A stretch of DNA of 64,000 bases from Pratylenchus scribneri (Eukaryota > Nematoda > Chromadorea > Rhabditida > Pratylenchidae): positions 1,674,001 to 1,738,000 of the forward strand of contig JAQSEB010000110.1 in NCBI GenBank assembly GCA_030063045.1, given 5' to 3'. Below, one piece after another: positions 1 to 13,400 of this stretch. The position numbers and the translations under genes were made by a program. The notes under the pieces are model-generated. The model had not been told where the DNA came from and made no database searches. It saw nothing but the letters and a program-made list of their open reading frames with translations. Every line of letters begins with the position of its first letter. Position 1 is the first letter of the stretch.

Positions 1-690
1 TCCTCAAGCTTTTTCCTCCAAAATTACATTAGGCAATCGCAATCATTTTAAGATGTTGTGCACGACTTTCATGCAGTCAAACTTTCCAATTTGCCTTCTC
101 CCTCTCACAAAATTCCCTTCAATTCCTTTTCGCCTCTTCAAAATTCCCTTCTCCCTCTTTTTCCTCACCCTACCATTTATAGGATTGCGCGCAACCATTT
201 TAGGGTAATGCTCGCGACTGTCGTGTTGTCAAAAAGGGCTGTTTTTGTTGATGTTTGTTGTGAGGCAAAAGTCGCTATTTTCCATTTTGCCTTCTCGCTC
301 TAAAAATTTACCTCAACTTTTTCAATATTCAAAATTCCATTCTCCCTCTTTTTCCTCATTCTTTTTCTAGCATTTAGGAGAGCGCAACCATTTTTAGGAT
401 GGTGCGCGCGACTGTCGTGTTGTCAAAAAAATTTTCGGCTGTTTTTTTGTTGATGTTTCTTGTGACTAAGGCAAAAGTCGCCAAATTTCTTCTGGGCTTT
501 CTCCGTCCTAAATTCACCTAAATTACCATTCGCCTCTTCAAGATTCCCTTCTCCCTCTTTTTCTACCATTTATGGGTGCGCAACCATTAGGATGGTGCGA
601 CCGACTGTCGTGTTGTCAAAAAAATTTTTCGGCTGTTTTTTTGTTGATGTTTGTTGTGAGGGAAAATTGCCGATTTGAAAATGGAACAAC
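1..690. repeat. about 190-bp tandem repeat, four diverged copies
   Basis: Four successive blocks starting near 30, 180, 370 and 570 share the phrases gcgcaaccattttaggatg and gactgtcgtgttgtcaaaa, followed by a stretch containing gctgttttt and ttgatgtttgttgtgagg and then C/T-rich text ending in ccctctttttcctc. Reading frames crossing the units are not conserved between copies, so I treat this as non-coding tandem repeat DNA. Confidence 0.7.
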
Positions 691-2311
691 AACTTCACAT
701 CAGTCAGTTGGAGGCACGACGGATGATGAAAATGGGATTAAAAGAAGAGAGGAAAAAAGGGACCGACCGGTTGCGCGACGACAGAGGCCAAATTGGCAAT
801 TTACGTCAATAGAAGGGGCCGTTCACATTTTTTTGTAATTTGGAACTCGTAGAAATGAGGGAAAATGGAATAAAAAGGAAAATTAAAGATGTGGAGTGAA
901 TTGGATGCTTCAATATGCCCTTGGGGAAAATTGGATTAATTTTTAAATATTATTTTTAATTAAAGATTTCTAATTAAATTATTTTAAATTTTTTGCAAAT
1001 TAATTAAAATTTATTTACTAAAGAATTCGTTGGCAAATTAAACATGTTAAATGAAAGCCTATTTAATATGACCTCGGGGAAAATAAGAATAAATTTTTAA
1101 AATATTTTTAAATTAATTTTGCGGTCAAATTTTAAAAAATTTCAAGTCAGTATTAATTATAAATTTAATCGTTTTAAATTAAAACTAGGCATATAAATTC
1201 AATTTTCCAGTGGTCCAGAGTGATTTAAATTACATACATATAATAAACAGAATTATAATAAATTGCTAATTAAAATCCTCCTCATTTTTAAATTGTATTA
1301 TTAAGCGCTAGTCTATCCTCTCAATTGTTGTAATCATTCCTTTTTGAAATGTTGTTGTAATCATTCATTTTTTGAAATGGTCTCTACAATTTTTTGCCAA
1401 CTAAAAATCCTCATTTAATTTATTCTTATCCACAATCCACATCCATTTCCTAAATCCCCTTCGAGACCACCATCGTTGAAAAAAAAAATAAATTGCTAAT
1501 TTATTTATTTGAATTCACAGCAAAATTGGTTCGCTTATATTTGTCCCTTCTCCCTTGGATGCGTAATCCCATTCCCTGCTGGCTGGCTGCTGTAGTCGCG
1601 CAATTCATTCGCCCATTCCATCGCCGCAGTCGCCGCCACAACAACAACAACAATATCCCACCCCCAACACACTTTTATGCCAACAATTCATCCCCCATTA
1701 ATTCATCCCCATTCCCACATCCACCGCAGGCTGTCCCTTCATCCATCCATTCTTTCCAAATCCTCCTCCACAGCTTCCGATATTTCCACTTTCTCATTCC
1801 TCCCAATTCAATTCCCCTTCATCCTTTTCATCCGCCCAATTCCTCCTCCTCCCATTCCAATCCGATCCTCCACCTCCGCCTCCAAAAATCCAAAAACATC
1901 GGCGGAGGAGGCTGCCGAACCACCAGTGAGCCACCGACCGCCAAAATTTATTCCATCGCAGCACAGTGGCAGTGGCGGCGACGGCTGACTCGCCTCTAGC
2001 CAGCCTTCTAGCCAGTCAGCCTTCCTCCTCCTTTCGTTCACCAGTCATGTGCGATGATGTGCCTTGGAGGCGCAATCCTCCCCTCTTTCTTTGCCTCGAA
2101 AACTGCACAACCACCTTCCCCAAAAAAGGGGCGAAAGGGGAGCGAATTTCGCATTTCCTTCCCCTCCACTTTTCCCTTATATGGCCTCCATACATTTTTC
2201 GCCCTTAAAAAGGCGCGATGACAGCGACGGCGATGGCGATGTGGCCTTGGGGGCCAATTCAACCGAGAGAGACACACAAAATTTTCCTCCGTCGGTAGCT
2301 GTACAAAATTT
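691..2311. other. intergenic, AT-rich then Pro/Ser-codon-rich low complexity
   Basis: From 850 to 1490 the sequence is very AT-rich. From 1500 to 2280 it is C- and T-rich with many ccatt and cctcc runs and a short (caa)n stretch near 1640. Open frames here, up to 168 codons, translate to Pro/Ser/His low-complexity text on both strands and show no domain. I see no supported gene, although an unrecognised low-complexity exon cannot be excluded. Confidence 0.5.
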
Positions 2312-2950
2312 GGACCACTGCCTTCTCGTGCTAGTCTATATTCCAGCCCATTCTCGATCCATCCTCCATCGGTGTGTTGGTTGGTTGGTTGTGCATGAAT
2401 TGAATGAATCGACCTGCGCCGAGCGCCGATCTAATCTCATCTCTTCTATTCCTCCTTCCAAATTTCCATTCCAATGCTTTGCCTAGGGACATTCAACACT
2501 CCGGGGCGTGTGTTGCCCATTTTCGGGGCCAACTGAATTTTTTTTCGCGGCTTCCTTTTATAATAAAAAGGGGAATATTTTGCATTTGGTTGGGCTAATC
2601 AAATCTTCTGTGGATTAGGCCACCGCCTTTCTCGACTAGTCTATATAGCCCACATTCTCAATTCTCGATCCATTCCATGTATGTTGGTTGGTTGGTTGTG
2701 CATGAATTGAATGAATCGACCTGCGCCGAGCGCCGATCTAATCTCATCTCTTCTATTCCTCCTTCCAAATTTCCATTCCACTGCTCTGTTGCATGGACAT
2801 TCCCTGCATTAATCAAAACGCTCCGTGGCGTGTGTTTGTGTTGCCCATTTTCGGGGCCTACCGAATTTTTTTTCGCGGCTTCCTTTTATATAATAAAAAG
2901 GAATATTTTGCATTTGGTTGGGCTAATCAAATCTTTTTTGGAGAAAAATT
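2312..2950. repeat. direct duplication of about 310 bp
   Basis: Two adjacent copies (about 2312-2610 and 2620-2950) share gttggttggttgtgcatg, the run gaatcgacctgcgccgagcg, the text around ttcggggcc and the ending ggttgggctaatcaaatctt. Frames are open through both copies but carry no recognisable domain. The spacing suggests a recent tandem duplication. Confidence 0.75.
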
Positions 2951-3419
2951 AAATCCCCATAAAATTGTGTAGTAGCCTCAACTTTTAGCCTGCCCAAATT
3001 GTCTTCTTTTATAAAATGTTTCAAGGAGAGAAAAATTTTTAATGATTTTAGTAGCAAATTTAAGAGCGAACTCTTGACTATCTAATGATGTTAATTTTAT
3101 TTAATGTAATTATGTCCAAAAAAATCAATTAAAATTTGGCTAATCTATAGTAAAAGTTCATTTTGAATGATTTTTTTAGGCACAATTTTAATCAATTCTG
3201 AAGAAATTAAATTAAATTAATTTATTTTAAATAATAAAAGGTCTGCTCTTTAAATTGAAATCAAAATCATCAAAATTGTTTCAATCCCTGATGAATTTTA
3301 TAAACAGCGACAAATTTGGGTGCATTTTTATTTTAATTTTCATTCATTCATCAACTAATCAAATTTACTGTATAAAATAATTAAATTAAATCCCCATAAA
3401 ATTGTCCACAGCAGAATCA
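2951..3419. other. intergenic, 5' flank of innexin A
   Basis: AT-rich DNA without supported genes. The short phrase taaatccccataaaattgt occurs at about 2950 and again at about 3390, just upstream of the innexin start. It could be a small duplication, or part of a promoter or 5' untranslated region. Confidence 0.4.
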
Positions 3420-6400
3420 ATGAATATTGTGCAAAATTTATTGAGCGCAGTGTCGCCTCTGCCCGATGGCGACCTGTCCGATCGACTTAATTATTGCTAC
3501 ACAACAACATTGTTGGTCATTTGTTCTGCTTTCATTTCAGGCTGGAGGTGTGTTAATTGGATGCCAAAAATTTGCGCATTGGCAAAAATTTAAATTTAAA
3601 TTAGCAGAAAAAATTATTGAATTTGACAAAAAAATTTTTTTGAAAAAATAATTTTTTAGGCATATATAATTTGGCCATAACAAAGGTTGGGGCTTGTATT
3701 TAGTTTTAAGGTAAGATTATAATTTAGAATTCGGAGCATAGAATGATTATTAAAGAAACTTAGTTGTTTAAGTTAAATTTGCTCAAAAATGATTATTATT
3801 TTATACGAAATATTTTCTGCAAATTCAGCAATTTTTCAAGCTATTAATTAAAATCATTTGGATTAATTATTTCATGAGTATATTTTAATATAAAAAAATT
3901 GAACAAATTTAAATTGGCCAAAATAGTTAAGGTCAAAAAAAAAAATTAAAAATACCCTTTTTGGTCTATTTTCTTGCCTTTTTGATCCTAACATTTTGCC
4001 ATTTTCAAATTAAATAAATTATTTTTTTTCAAATTAATTATCCAAATCGGGGCTTTAAATAATTAGAAATTTGTAAAAAAGTTAAATTTAATTGAAAAAT
4101 AATTTAATTTCATTCTACCAAATTTCCCTCAAAAATATATTTTTAAGTTAAAATTAATTGAAAAATAATTTAATTTCTTTCCAGCAAATTTCATTCTCAA
4201 AAATATTTAATTTAAAGTTGAATTTAATTGAAAATAAAATTTATCATTCCATCAATTTTCCTTCTTAAAATAAATTTTTTAATTTCTCCTCGCATTTTCT
4301 TAGTTTTGTTGGCCAACCAATTCAATGCTGGTTCCCGGCCTACTATCGTGGCTGGTGGATGGAATATGCGTTGGACTATTGCTTCGTCCAGAACACATAT
4401 TTCATACAATTCACGGAATTGAAACCGGACAACTATTTTGACATTGCCGAGCACATCATCCCAATTCCGCAGAATTGGACGGAAAGGGAGCAGAAACAAA
4501 TTGGCTACTATCAATGGGTCAGTGTATTCTGCAAGGAAATTGATTTTACTAGGAAGTAGGCACTAAAATTTTTGCAAAAATTTTTATTTTTCTAAGCTAA
4601 TTTTAGATGTTGAATAGGGCATTAAAATTTAATTTGCGCAACAAAATATTTTCTCGTCCAAAAAATCTTTTTTTGAAAAAAAATTGGCCAAATAAGATGT
4701 CCTTAAGATTCTTATACTTCTAAAAAATGCTAATCTCAACCTATGCCTAAACCTATTAATTAACTCAATATTTTGGCTATAACCAAGTTATATGGCCTCA
4801 AAAAAGATTACTTTCTGCCAATTAAATATTTCTCAATATGAATTTTCTCTTATTTTAAGCCTAATTTTTTGCTTATCATTTTTAATTATCCAAAGAAAAA
4901 AAAGCTTGAATTAACATTAAACAAAAAATTTTTATAATTTAAATCAAATTCAAGAATTAGCATTTTTAATTACAACAAAGAAAAAATTCTTTTCTGAATT
5001 AAAAAGAAATAAAAATTGTTTAATTTTCATTAAGTACAGATAGATAAAAAATTTAATTCATTATTATAATTAATTTAAAAAATATTTCCATAGGTTCCAT
5101 TCATTCTTGCACTTCAAGCATTGATGTTTTTCATGCCCGTCATAATTTGGCGTGCCGTGTACAGTTCAACGGGGCTAAAAGTTCGCGCAATTTGCGAAAC
5201 ATGCAACATCAAATCCAACATGGAAGCAGAAGAAAGAAGCAAAAATATGGAAGTGAGGATAATATAAATAATATTTATGAAAAAATTGAGATATTTCTGT
5301 ACTAATTTATGGGGTAAGAAAGAATTAAATTTATATAATTAAGTTTTGAGTATAAATCCAACTTTTCGATTGAAAATTATCATTAAATTCAGAAAAATTT
5401 TCTCACATTTTATAGTTTGTATCGAGATTAATTAATTAAACAAAAGATTGGTGAATTTGATGGGAAATTGACAAAAAGTTATGACCAAAAATTGCATAAT
5501 AGGCTAAAAAATTTTTTGATCAATTATATTGATCAATCATGTTGATATCAGAATATTCTAAAGAATGAACTTAATCTAATAGCATAAGAGTTTTATGAGC
5601 TTTAAAGTTTGATGAAAAATTAATCAATGAACAAAATGGAACTAATCAATTAAAGCGAAAAATTTTTTCTAAAATAAGTTTAAAGCTTTTCGATTAATTA
5701 TTCTTTTATAGAGAATTTTATGAATTAAAAGGCAGAATTTAATAAAAATAATAATTAGTTTTTTCAATAACAAGACTAAGGAAAAATTTAGTGTTTCCAA
5801 ATTATTTTTCCAACTTAAAGGTTGTAGCCCGATTCCTCATCCACGATCATGATGTGACCAAAAATTTGGGTGGACGTCTAAAATCCTCAATCGAAGGACG
5901 CATTGTCCAATTGGCCTATATAGTCACTATATAATATCGAAAATTTTATTAAAATTACAAAAAAAGTTCACCAAATTGCTCTACGCTTTGAATGCAATTT
6001 TTCAATTTATTTTGGTAAAATGGATGTTGGGCGCACCCGACCCTTTTTGGGGTTGGACTGTGCTGAATGATTTGATTGCTGGCAGAGAGTGGCCGGAGAC
6101 TGGCAATTTTCCGCGTGTCACTGTTTGCGATTTCTCGGCAAGTTAAAATGCCTCAAATTCATTTAATTGATTTTAGGTCCGTGTCCTCGGCAATTTGCAT
6201 CGACATTCCGTTCAATGCGTGTTGATGATCAAGTCAATATATTTATTTATTTTAATTAGAGTTTAATTTCCATTCCCTCAATAATATTAGGGTTCAATTA
6301 ATCCCCCCAAAAATGGCAGTGAAAATATTAGAAAATTTCCGACCAATATTATAAAACTATTTTTTGAAAATATTAAAAATAAATTTTTTAATATTATTTG

Positions 6401-8131
6401 GCAGGTATTTGAGTTTTATTATAAAAATTTATTTTTTTTTTAATAGTTTACTAAGCAATGCTGAAAAAAAATTCAAAATAAATTTTAGGAATTTGTATTT
6501 TTTATTTGAATTTTTCTGTTTAATAAACCTCTAATAATTCAATATATTAATAATGGAACAATGTATTAAGTATTATTCCATGGTTAATCTTCATTTGCGC
6601 CGCCAACATTGGACCAATAGAAAAAGAATAAACCCTTAAACTCTAAACCCATGCCAGCTCTAACCTAGCCATTAGCCCTACCTTATTTGTAGCGCAATTG
6701 ATGGCAGCGCAAATGTAGTGGCGCATAAAAGAGGAATCACGATTTGGCTTTATTGAATTTAAATTAAACTGCTTCACTGGAATTGGAAGTGAAAGAAAGA
6801 AAATTGACACTTGCAGAAAAATGGAAAATGAATATTAGTTTAAGAGAATTATAAAATGTTAAATTAGCAAGAATTAGGACAGAAAAAAAATTAAATAAAA
6901 ATAAAATTATTAAAAAATTTATCTCTATCATTATAGTTTATAGGTCATATGTAATCTATTAACTTTTAAAATCATTCAAAATAATTAATTCCAATTTTCA
7001 ATTAATTCCCCGTCCTCCATATTGCAGCATGTTCAACGAGAAAATCTTTGTATTCCTCTGGTTTTGGTTCTGCTTTGTGGCCGCCTTCAGTCTGATCAGC
7101 TTCTTCCAATGGCTTTACAAGGCATTCAGTCCCGGAGGGAATTATCGACTGATTAGCACCTATTTGGAACATGTTGGCATTAAAATTTATTTTTACATAA
7201 ATCAAATTATTTTTTAGATAGATCCAGCTTCAATCAGAGGCCATTCTCGAAGGGCACAAGCCAAAGAATTTGTGGCAAATACATTGCGCCCCGATGGCCT
7301 TCTGGTCATTCGGTTGATCGCACAGAATAGCGGCGATTTGGTCACATCCCAGTTGATTGGCACACTTTGGTCTCATAAGCAATTTTTTGAATTGTTTTAT
7401 TAAATATGTGATGGGAATATTGATTAAGTTGGGCTTCAAAAACCATAAGAACTATGGAGATAGAATATTTATTTATTTGACCAATTGTTTCGGCCTTAAC
7501 ATTACAAGGAAGTATCCTAATCAGGAAGGCGATATGCTATTTGAAAGCCTTAAATATCCTCTAAAAGTGGCTTTTTCTATATTTTAAAAAAAAATAAACA
7601 ATAAGCTTTTCCACCAAAACTAGAGTTTCTTACACTCTTAAGGCACATAACTTATTTAATATTGAAATTCATAAAAAATTTTAAAGACAAAAATTATAAA
7701 GAATACTTTGAGATTTCCAAATATATATTGGCTTTTAAGATCGAATCTGGCCTTCAGAATTGGAGAGAAATTTAAAATATCAAATAACAATGTAACCTCA
7801 AAATCCATCTTCCAAAGTTAAATATATTTAAAGATAAATTTTTTACATAAAATAAAAACATTCAAAATTGTAGAAGATAATTTGGTTTAAAATGTCAGAT
7901 TGGTTGTTAATTCAACAGAAATAAGGAAATAAATCATAATTTATAATATATATATCTAAAAATTTTTGCACATAAATTTATTTCATTTAAATAATAAATT
8001 AATTTTTTAGGCGTGATTATCAACATCGCTTGGAGGAAAGCCATGATCCACAGCATCGACTCACACCCTACGAAGAACCAATTCCATTGTTGAGCAATGA
8101 TAATAAAAATGGGAAGAATAAAAGCAGTTAA
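3420..8131 (+). CDS. innexin A (gap-junction subunit), frameshifted as sequenced
   Basis: Exons 3420-3547, 4304-4517, 5094-5252, 5821-5922, 5968-6137, 6177-6232, 7028-7172, 7218-7369 and 8011-8131 give about 415 residues, in the usual innexin range. Family marks are the FVGQPIQCW block (residues 44-52), YCFVQNTYF in the first extracellular loop, YYQWVPFILALQ at the second membrane helix, VCDF...VRVLGN...VQC in the second loop, and four hydrophobic segments. Innexins form gap junctions and hemichannels in the plasma membrane. Exon 5 breaks by one base: the frame stops after ALNAIF at about 6001 and resumes as QFILVKWMLG in the next frame, so one T is missing from a TTTT run. This is either a sequencing error or a recent pseudogene. 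Intron 5 starts with GC (gcaagt at 6138). The exon 8 donor could instead be GC at 7379. A paralogue follows on the same strand. Confidence 0.85.
6592..6715. mobile_element. small MITE-like inverted-repeat element in innexin A intron 6
   Basis: Near-perfect 13-bp inverted ends (catttgcgccgcc at 6592 and ggcagcgcaaatg ending at 6715) enclose a core rich in ccctaa-like words (about 6631-6692). The core resembles those of the elements near 21.3 kb and 35.4 kb. I could not define a clear target-site duplication. It is called mobile only by its structure. Confidence 0.45.
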
Positions 8132-10444
8132 AAATGAAGCCTCAAATAAAATTAAATGAATTAAAAAATTAGGAATGCCAAAGTCAACGAATAATTATTT
8201 TATTATTATATTTTCGACCTCTCTTGCCAGTTTTAATTCATTATTTTTTAGTCCAAATAATTTTTTCCTTCCAAAGAAATTTTTCCCAAATTTTCACATT
8301 TTCTATCAAATTTTTGTTTTCCATTTTCATTCATTATTTTATATTTTTTTCGTATAAATTTTGATAAATTTTATTTAATTTATAATTTTGATTTTTGATG
8401 GCTTTTTTATGCCAAATTTATTTTTAATTATTTTATATTAATTTTATTAATTTATTTTTAATTAACAGGCAAGACAGAAATTGGCAAGAAGGCATCAAAA
8501 AATTCGATGGAGCAACCAACAAATTCGGCAATAAAATTGCAAAAATTTTTAAAAATGCAAAAAATTCAAAGGAGCAAAGGAGCAAATGCGGGAAAATAAT
8601 GAGGCCAATTTTGAGCCTTGCAGAGCCAATAAAATCGGGCACCCTTTTTCCTTGCCCAGACAAAAATTTTACAGTTTATTTTTAATTGAGAGAGAGGCAA
8701 AAAAATTAGCAACAAGGCATCAAAAATGTCAGAATTTGAAACAAAAATTAATTCGATAATAAAATTGAAAAATGCAAAATATTCGAAGGAGCAAATCAGG
8801 AAGGAAAATGATGAGGCCAATTTTCGGTTTTATTTCCAACAAATTCGGACACCATTTCCAATGCCCATTGAAAAATGTTATGGTCAAAATATTCTCAATT
8901 TATGATTGGGGGCAAAACAAATTGGGATCCTCCAGCAATTTTCCATCGGAAAACAACAAAATAAAAATTGGGGTCGAGTGGTGGGCATTTTACGATTCTA
9001 TGAATAGAGGGGATTAAGGACGAAAATTGGAGGGGAAATTTTTGGAAAGCAACTTTTGTGGAAAAGTTTTAGTGGAAATTATGCAAATTATTTAGAGCAT
9101 AGAAATTCCAATTTTCAATGTAAATCGATATTTATTTTTTTGTCCAATAAAATCTCCCAATTTATTTTTTCTTATTTCAAGGACATTAATTTCCCCTTTC
9201 GCGGTTCCAATTGGGAAATCGCGCTGCCATTCATTTCGGGCGGATCAAAACATCAAAGCAAATTATAAATTCCTTCAATCAAAGGAGAATTCATCCGCGC
9301 ACCGCTGGATGCCAATAAAAATTCATTTCCTGATTCATCCAAAAAAAATTTTTCCATTCATTTTTCCACTAGTAAAATGGAGGCCGAATGAATGAGCGGA
9401 TAAAAAATGAATAGATCCATATAATTTTGTGGATGAAAATTGTTTAAAAAAGTATACATTTAGAATTTAAATGAATTGGGGGAATAAAAATTATGAAGGA
9501 CTCAAAAATTAAAAAAAAATAATAAAATTTAAAAATTTGATTTCAACTTTGAAAATATCAACTAATTAAAAAAATATGCACAATGTAAACATTCCCTTTT
9601 GAGCTGCGCAATGTGTGGCCTCCCCAAAATTGGCCACAATTTTTAATTGTTTTCCATTTCATCGACAGCCAATTTTCCATTTGCGTACATTCTTAATTTA
9701 ATCCTTTTAAAAAATGCAAGGCCAAATTCAATTCGTAAATATTTTCCCATCATTTTCCGAAAATTGTGTTTTTTCTTTTTGGTCCATAAATTTCCTTTTA
9801 CATTTCCTTTTCATCGACCAATTTTTTATTTTATGTCGCAATTTTGCGCGCAACTCGGCGATGCGCAAAATCCCATTTTTGGGTTTGTGGGCAGGGGCGA
9901 AAAATCAATATACAATCTAATTCATCCATTTTCCATCTTTTTTCCAATTTCTAGAATTTCCTCTAAATATGGGAAACCCATTAATTATAAACTGAAATGA
10001 AAATAAATTATTGAATTAAATTGAATCGAAAATAAATTAATGAATTAAATAAATTAAACCGAAAATAAATAAATGAAATCTAGAATTCTTTTTAAATATG
10101 GGAAACCCATAAATTATAAACCGAAATAAAAATTAATTATTTAATTAAAATTGAACCGAAAATAAATTATTGAAAATAAATAATAATGAGATTATTAAAT
10201 TTTTTTTGAAGATTGGATAATTTTAATATTTAAAATTTTTTATTATTTTTTATTGTTTTTTTTTCGATTTTTATAAATTTTTTTCCAATGGTAGAAGATA
10301 ATTTCCTCAATTTAATCGAAAAATCATTTAAAATTAATTTAAATAATTCTCACATTTTTCAGCTTTCATTCCCCTAATTTTTCCCATTTCCCACAATCGA
10401 TTTCAATTTTCCATTGCCACAATTTTTGACGAATCCAGGCAAAA
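8132..10444. other. intergenic between the two innexins, with two short duplications
   Basis: No supported gene. Two diverged copies of about 190 bp lie at 8465-8660 and 8690-8850, sharing aaggcatcaaaaa and aatgaggccaattttnngn. Two copies of about 100 bp lie at 9950-10050 and 10078-10170, sharing atatgggaaaccca followed by taaattataaac-like text. Hydrophobic frames here are by-products of AT-rich text. The end holds the 5' flank of innexin B. Confidence 0.5.
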
Positions 10445-13400
10445 ATGTTTTTCCTGGACAAATTTTTGCAAGGCCTTAAGCCCCAATTCGACGACGATGT
10501 CGTGGATCGACTCAACTATTATTACACTCCAATGTTGTTCATTGTTTTTGCGCTCACTTTGAGTGCCAAACAGTCAGTTTATTATGGGATTTAAATGATT
10601 TTCCCCTTCACAATTTTGCAGATATGTTGGCCAGCCAATTCAATGCTGGATTCCGGCGCAATTCACCGGCGCTTGGGTAAGCTATTCTGCTAATAAGTAA
10701 GAATAATCAATTAGAGAGATTTCAGTTTTATCGTTTATTTATGCCAGATTTTTAGCCCACAAAATTACTTTATGTTATCCACAATCTTAAAAAATAGTGT
10801 TTTTTTCATCTTTTTGTAATCAAATAATTAAATATGAATCTCAAAAAAATTTAAATCTGCATATAGATAACCGATAAATAATAGGCGATTTAGAAAAGAA
10901 ATATAATTTAGAATAATCAAAAATTTCAATACAAATTTATTTATATAAGATTACCATTTTGTTGGTATTTTATTAAAATTTACTCAATTTTTATCAGCCT
11001 ACTTCTTGCCTTTTTACAGAAAAGTCCACAAAGCACAGTGGATTAATTAAATTTTAAGTTGGTATTTATTTTTTGAAAATTTTCACAATTTTTATCAGAT
11101 TTTTTTTGCCTTTCCAAAAAAGTTCCCAAAAATTAAATGGATTAAATTTATGAAGAAAAAAATAAAATTTGGACAAAAGATATAGATTAGAAAGGTAATA
11201 TTTTTTGCATATAATTCTTAAAAAACATCAAGACATTGTAATGTCATAGCCTGTTCTCCCATTTATAAAATTTTTCACCAGTCAATAATATCAAAAATTT
11301 TCATTTCCATCCAGGAACAATACAGTGAAAATTATTGCTTCGTCCAGAATACATATTTCCTGCCATTGAACCATTATATCCCGCAGGATGTTGAACAAAG
11401 GGAGGAAAGGGAAATTGGTTAACCACTTTAATAATGAATAAATTTTGCTAATAAATTGTTTTCCTTCAGGCTATTATCAATGGGTGCCATTCGTGCTCGG
11501 CCTTCAAGGCATCATGTTCTATTTGCCTTCACTGATTTGGCGCATACTTAATTGGCAATCAGGTTCGCTCAATTTTTCAATGGAATAATCTTATTTCTAT
11601 TCTTATTTAAACAATTATTTGTTATTTCTATAAAATGCACAATAGTCTTAATAAATATGGTGGAAAGCTGAAGTTATACATTTAAAGAAGGAAGAATAAT
11701 ATTTTATTTAATTAAATTATTTTATTTGATTTTCAAACTAATTTGCAGCAAATTTTAAATTCATTTTCTTGAAACTTTAATTCCGCCTAGTTTTCGGAAA
11801 GTTTTAATTTAATTCCGCCTGTTTTCCGGAAAGTTTTAATTTAATTCCGCCTGTTTTCCGGAAAGTTTTAATTTAATTCCACCTGGTTTCCGGAAAGTTT
11901 TAATTTAATTCCACCTGTTTTCCGGAAAGTTTTAATTTAATTCCGCCTGTTTTCCTGAAAGTTTTAATTTAATTCCGCCTGTTTTCCGGAAAGTTTTAAT
12001 TTAATTCCGCCTGTTTACCGGAAAGTTTTAATTTAATTCCGCCTGTTTCCGGAAAGTTTTATTTTTGGTCCTTTTATTCCGGAAGTTGCAAATTAAATCC
12101 GCCTATTTTCAGAATGTTTTTTTTTAAATTCATCATTCTGGAAAGTTTTAAATTATGTTTTCTTTTTAAAAACATAAAAATCCAAAACATATAAGTGGGG
12201 AATTAACCAAAATATCTTTAATTTCACTGTGAAATTTTCCCAAAATTTAGGTGTTGCCGTCAATGGAATCATCCAAATGTGCGAGGATGTTGGCAATATG
12301 CAGGTGGACAAGCGCAAAAGTTCCGTTGAAGTAGTTGCCACTCACATTCGGGACTCCCTTCGAATTCAACAACAATTGACAAAAGGATGTGGGTTTATTT
12401 ATATTATAAAAGTTCAAAATATTTTTAATTCAATTTGAATAAAAATAACTAAATTAAAATGATTTATTTTTAAACCAAATAAATTATTTGTTTTAGTTGT
12501 GTTTGCCAGTCTTTTTCGACGTGGCACCTATTTGAATTGCCTCTATTTGCTTGTAAAATTGATTTATTTGCTGCAAGTTGGCTGTCAATTCATCATTCTC
12601 AACAATTTTTTGGGCAGCGACTACACATTTTGGGGCTTTGAAATTTTGCGCGATTTGGCTTATGGATTGGAATGGCATGAATCAGGACATTTTCCAAGGC
12701 ATCAGCTCGGGGGATGGAATTCATTATAATTATATTTCAATATTTAGAGTGACAATGTGCGATTTTGAAGTGCGTGTGCTCGGCAACAAACATCGGCATA
12801 CCGTTCAATGCGTTCTGATGATTAACATGGTTAGTTTAATGACGTTTATGGCCAAAAATTGTCATTTTCAATTTTGCAAAAATTGCAAAATTTTTTCATT
12901 AATTTATTTCTGAAATTATCCTAATTCTTTATTTTTTGGTAAAAAATGTCATTTCTATTTTGGAACTATTAATAGAAAAATTGAAAAAAATTTGCTAAAT
13001 AAATTTCTGAAATTATCCTAATTCTTAATTTTCTGATTTTTTAATTTTTATTTCCTATTTTTAGGTATTTTTTTATGGAAGTGTACATTTAATTATTTAA
13101 ATTTTGGGAAAATTTATATAAAATTTGCAATAAGAAATCGAAATAAATTTTTACATTATTTATTTCAGAGATATAGAGTATAGACAAAAGTAGTAGAAAA
13201 ATTGCCCCAGAGAATTATTGATTGATGCCAAAGAGGAATCACAATTTCCAAGATCTTAAACTTGCTAAAATGAAAAATTAAGAAATAAATTATTAAAAAT
13301 AAAATCGTTTTTAATATTATATAATAGTTCAACGAGAAAGTCTATTTGTTCATTTGGTGGTGGCTTCTGCTTGTCGGTGTGGCCACATTGTTCTCGTTGG

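Noticed and set aside
1493..2486. Pro/Ser/His-rich frames up to 168 codons
   Set aside because: Low-complexity C/T-rich DNA with overlapping open frames in several phases. No motif, no splice-supported continuation.
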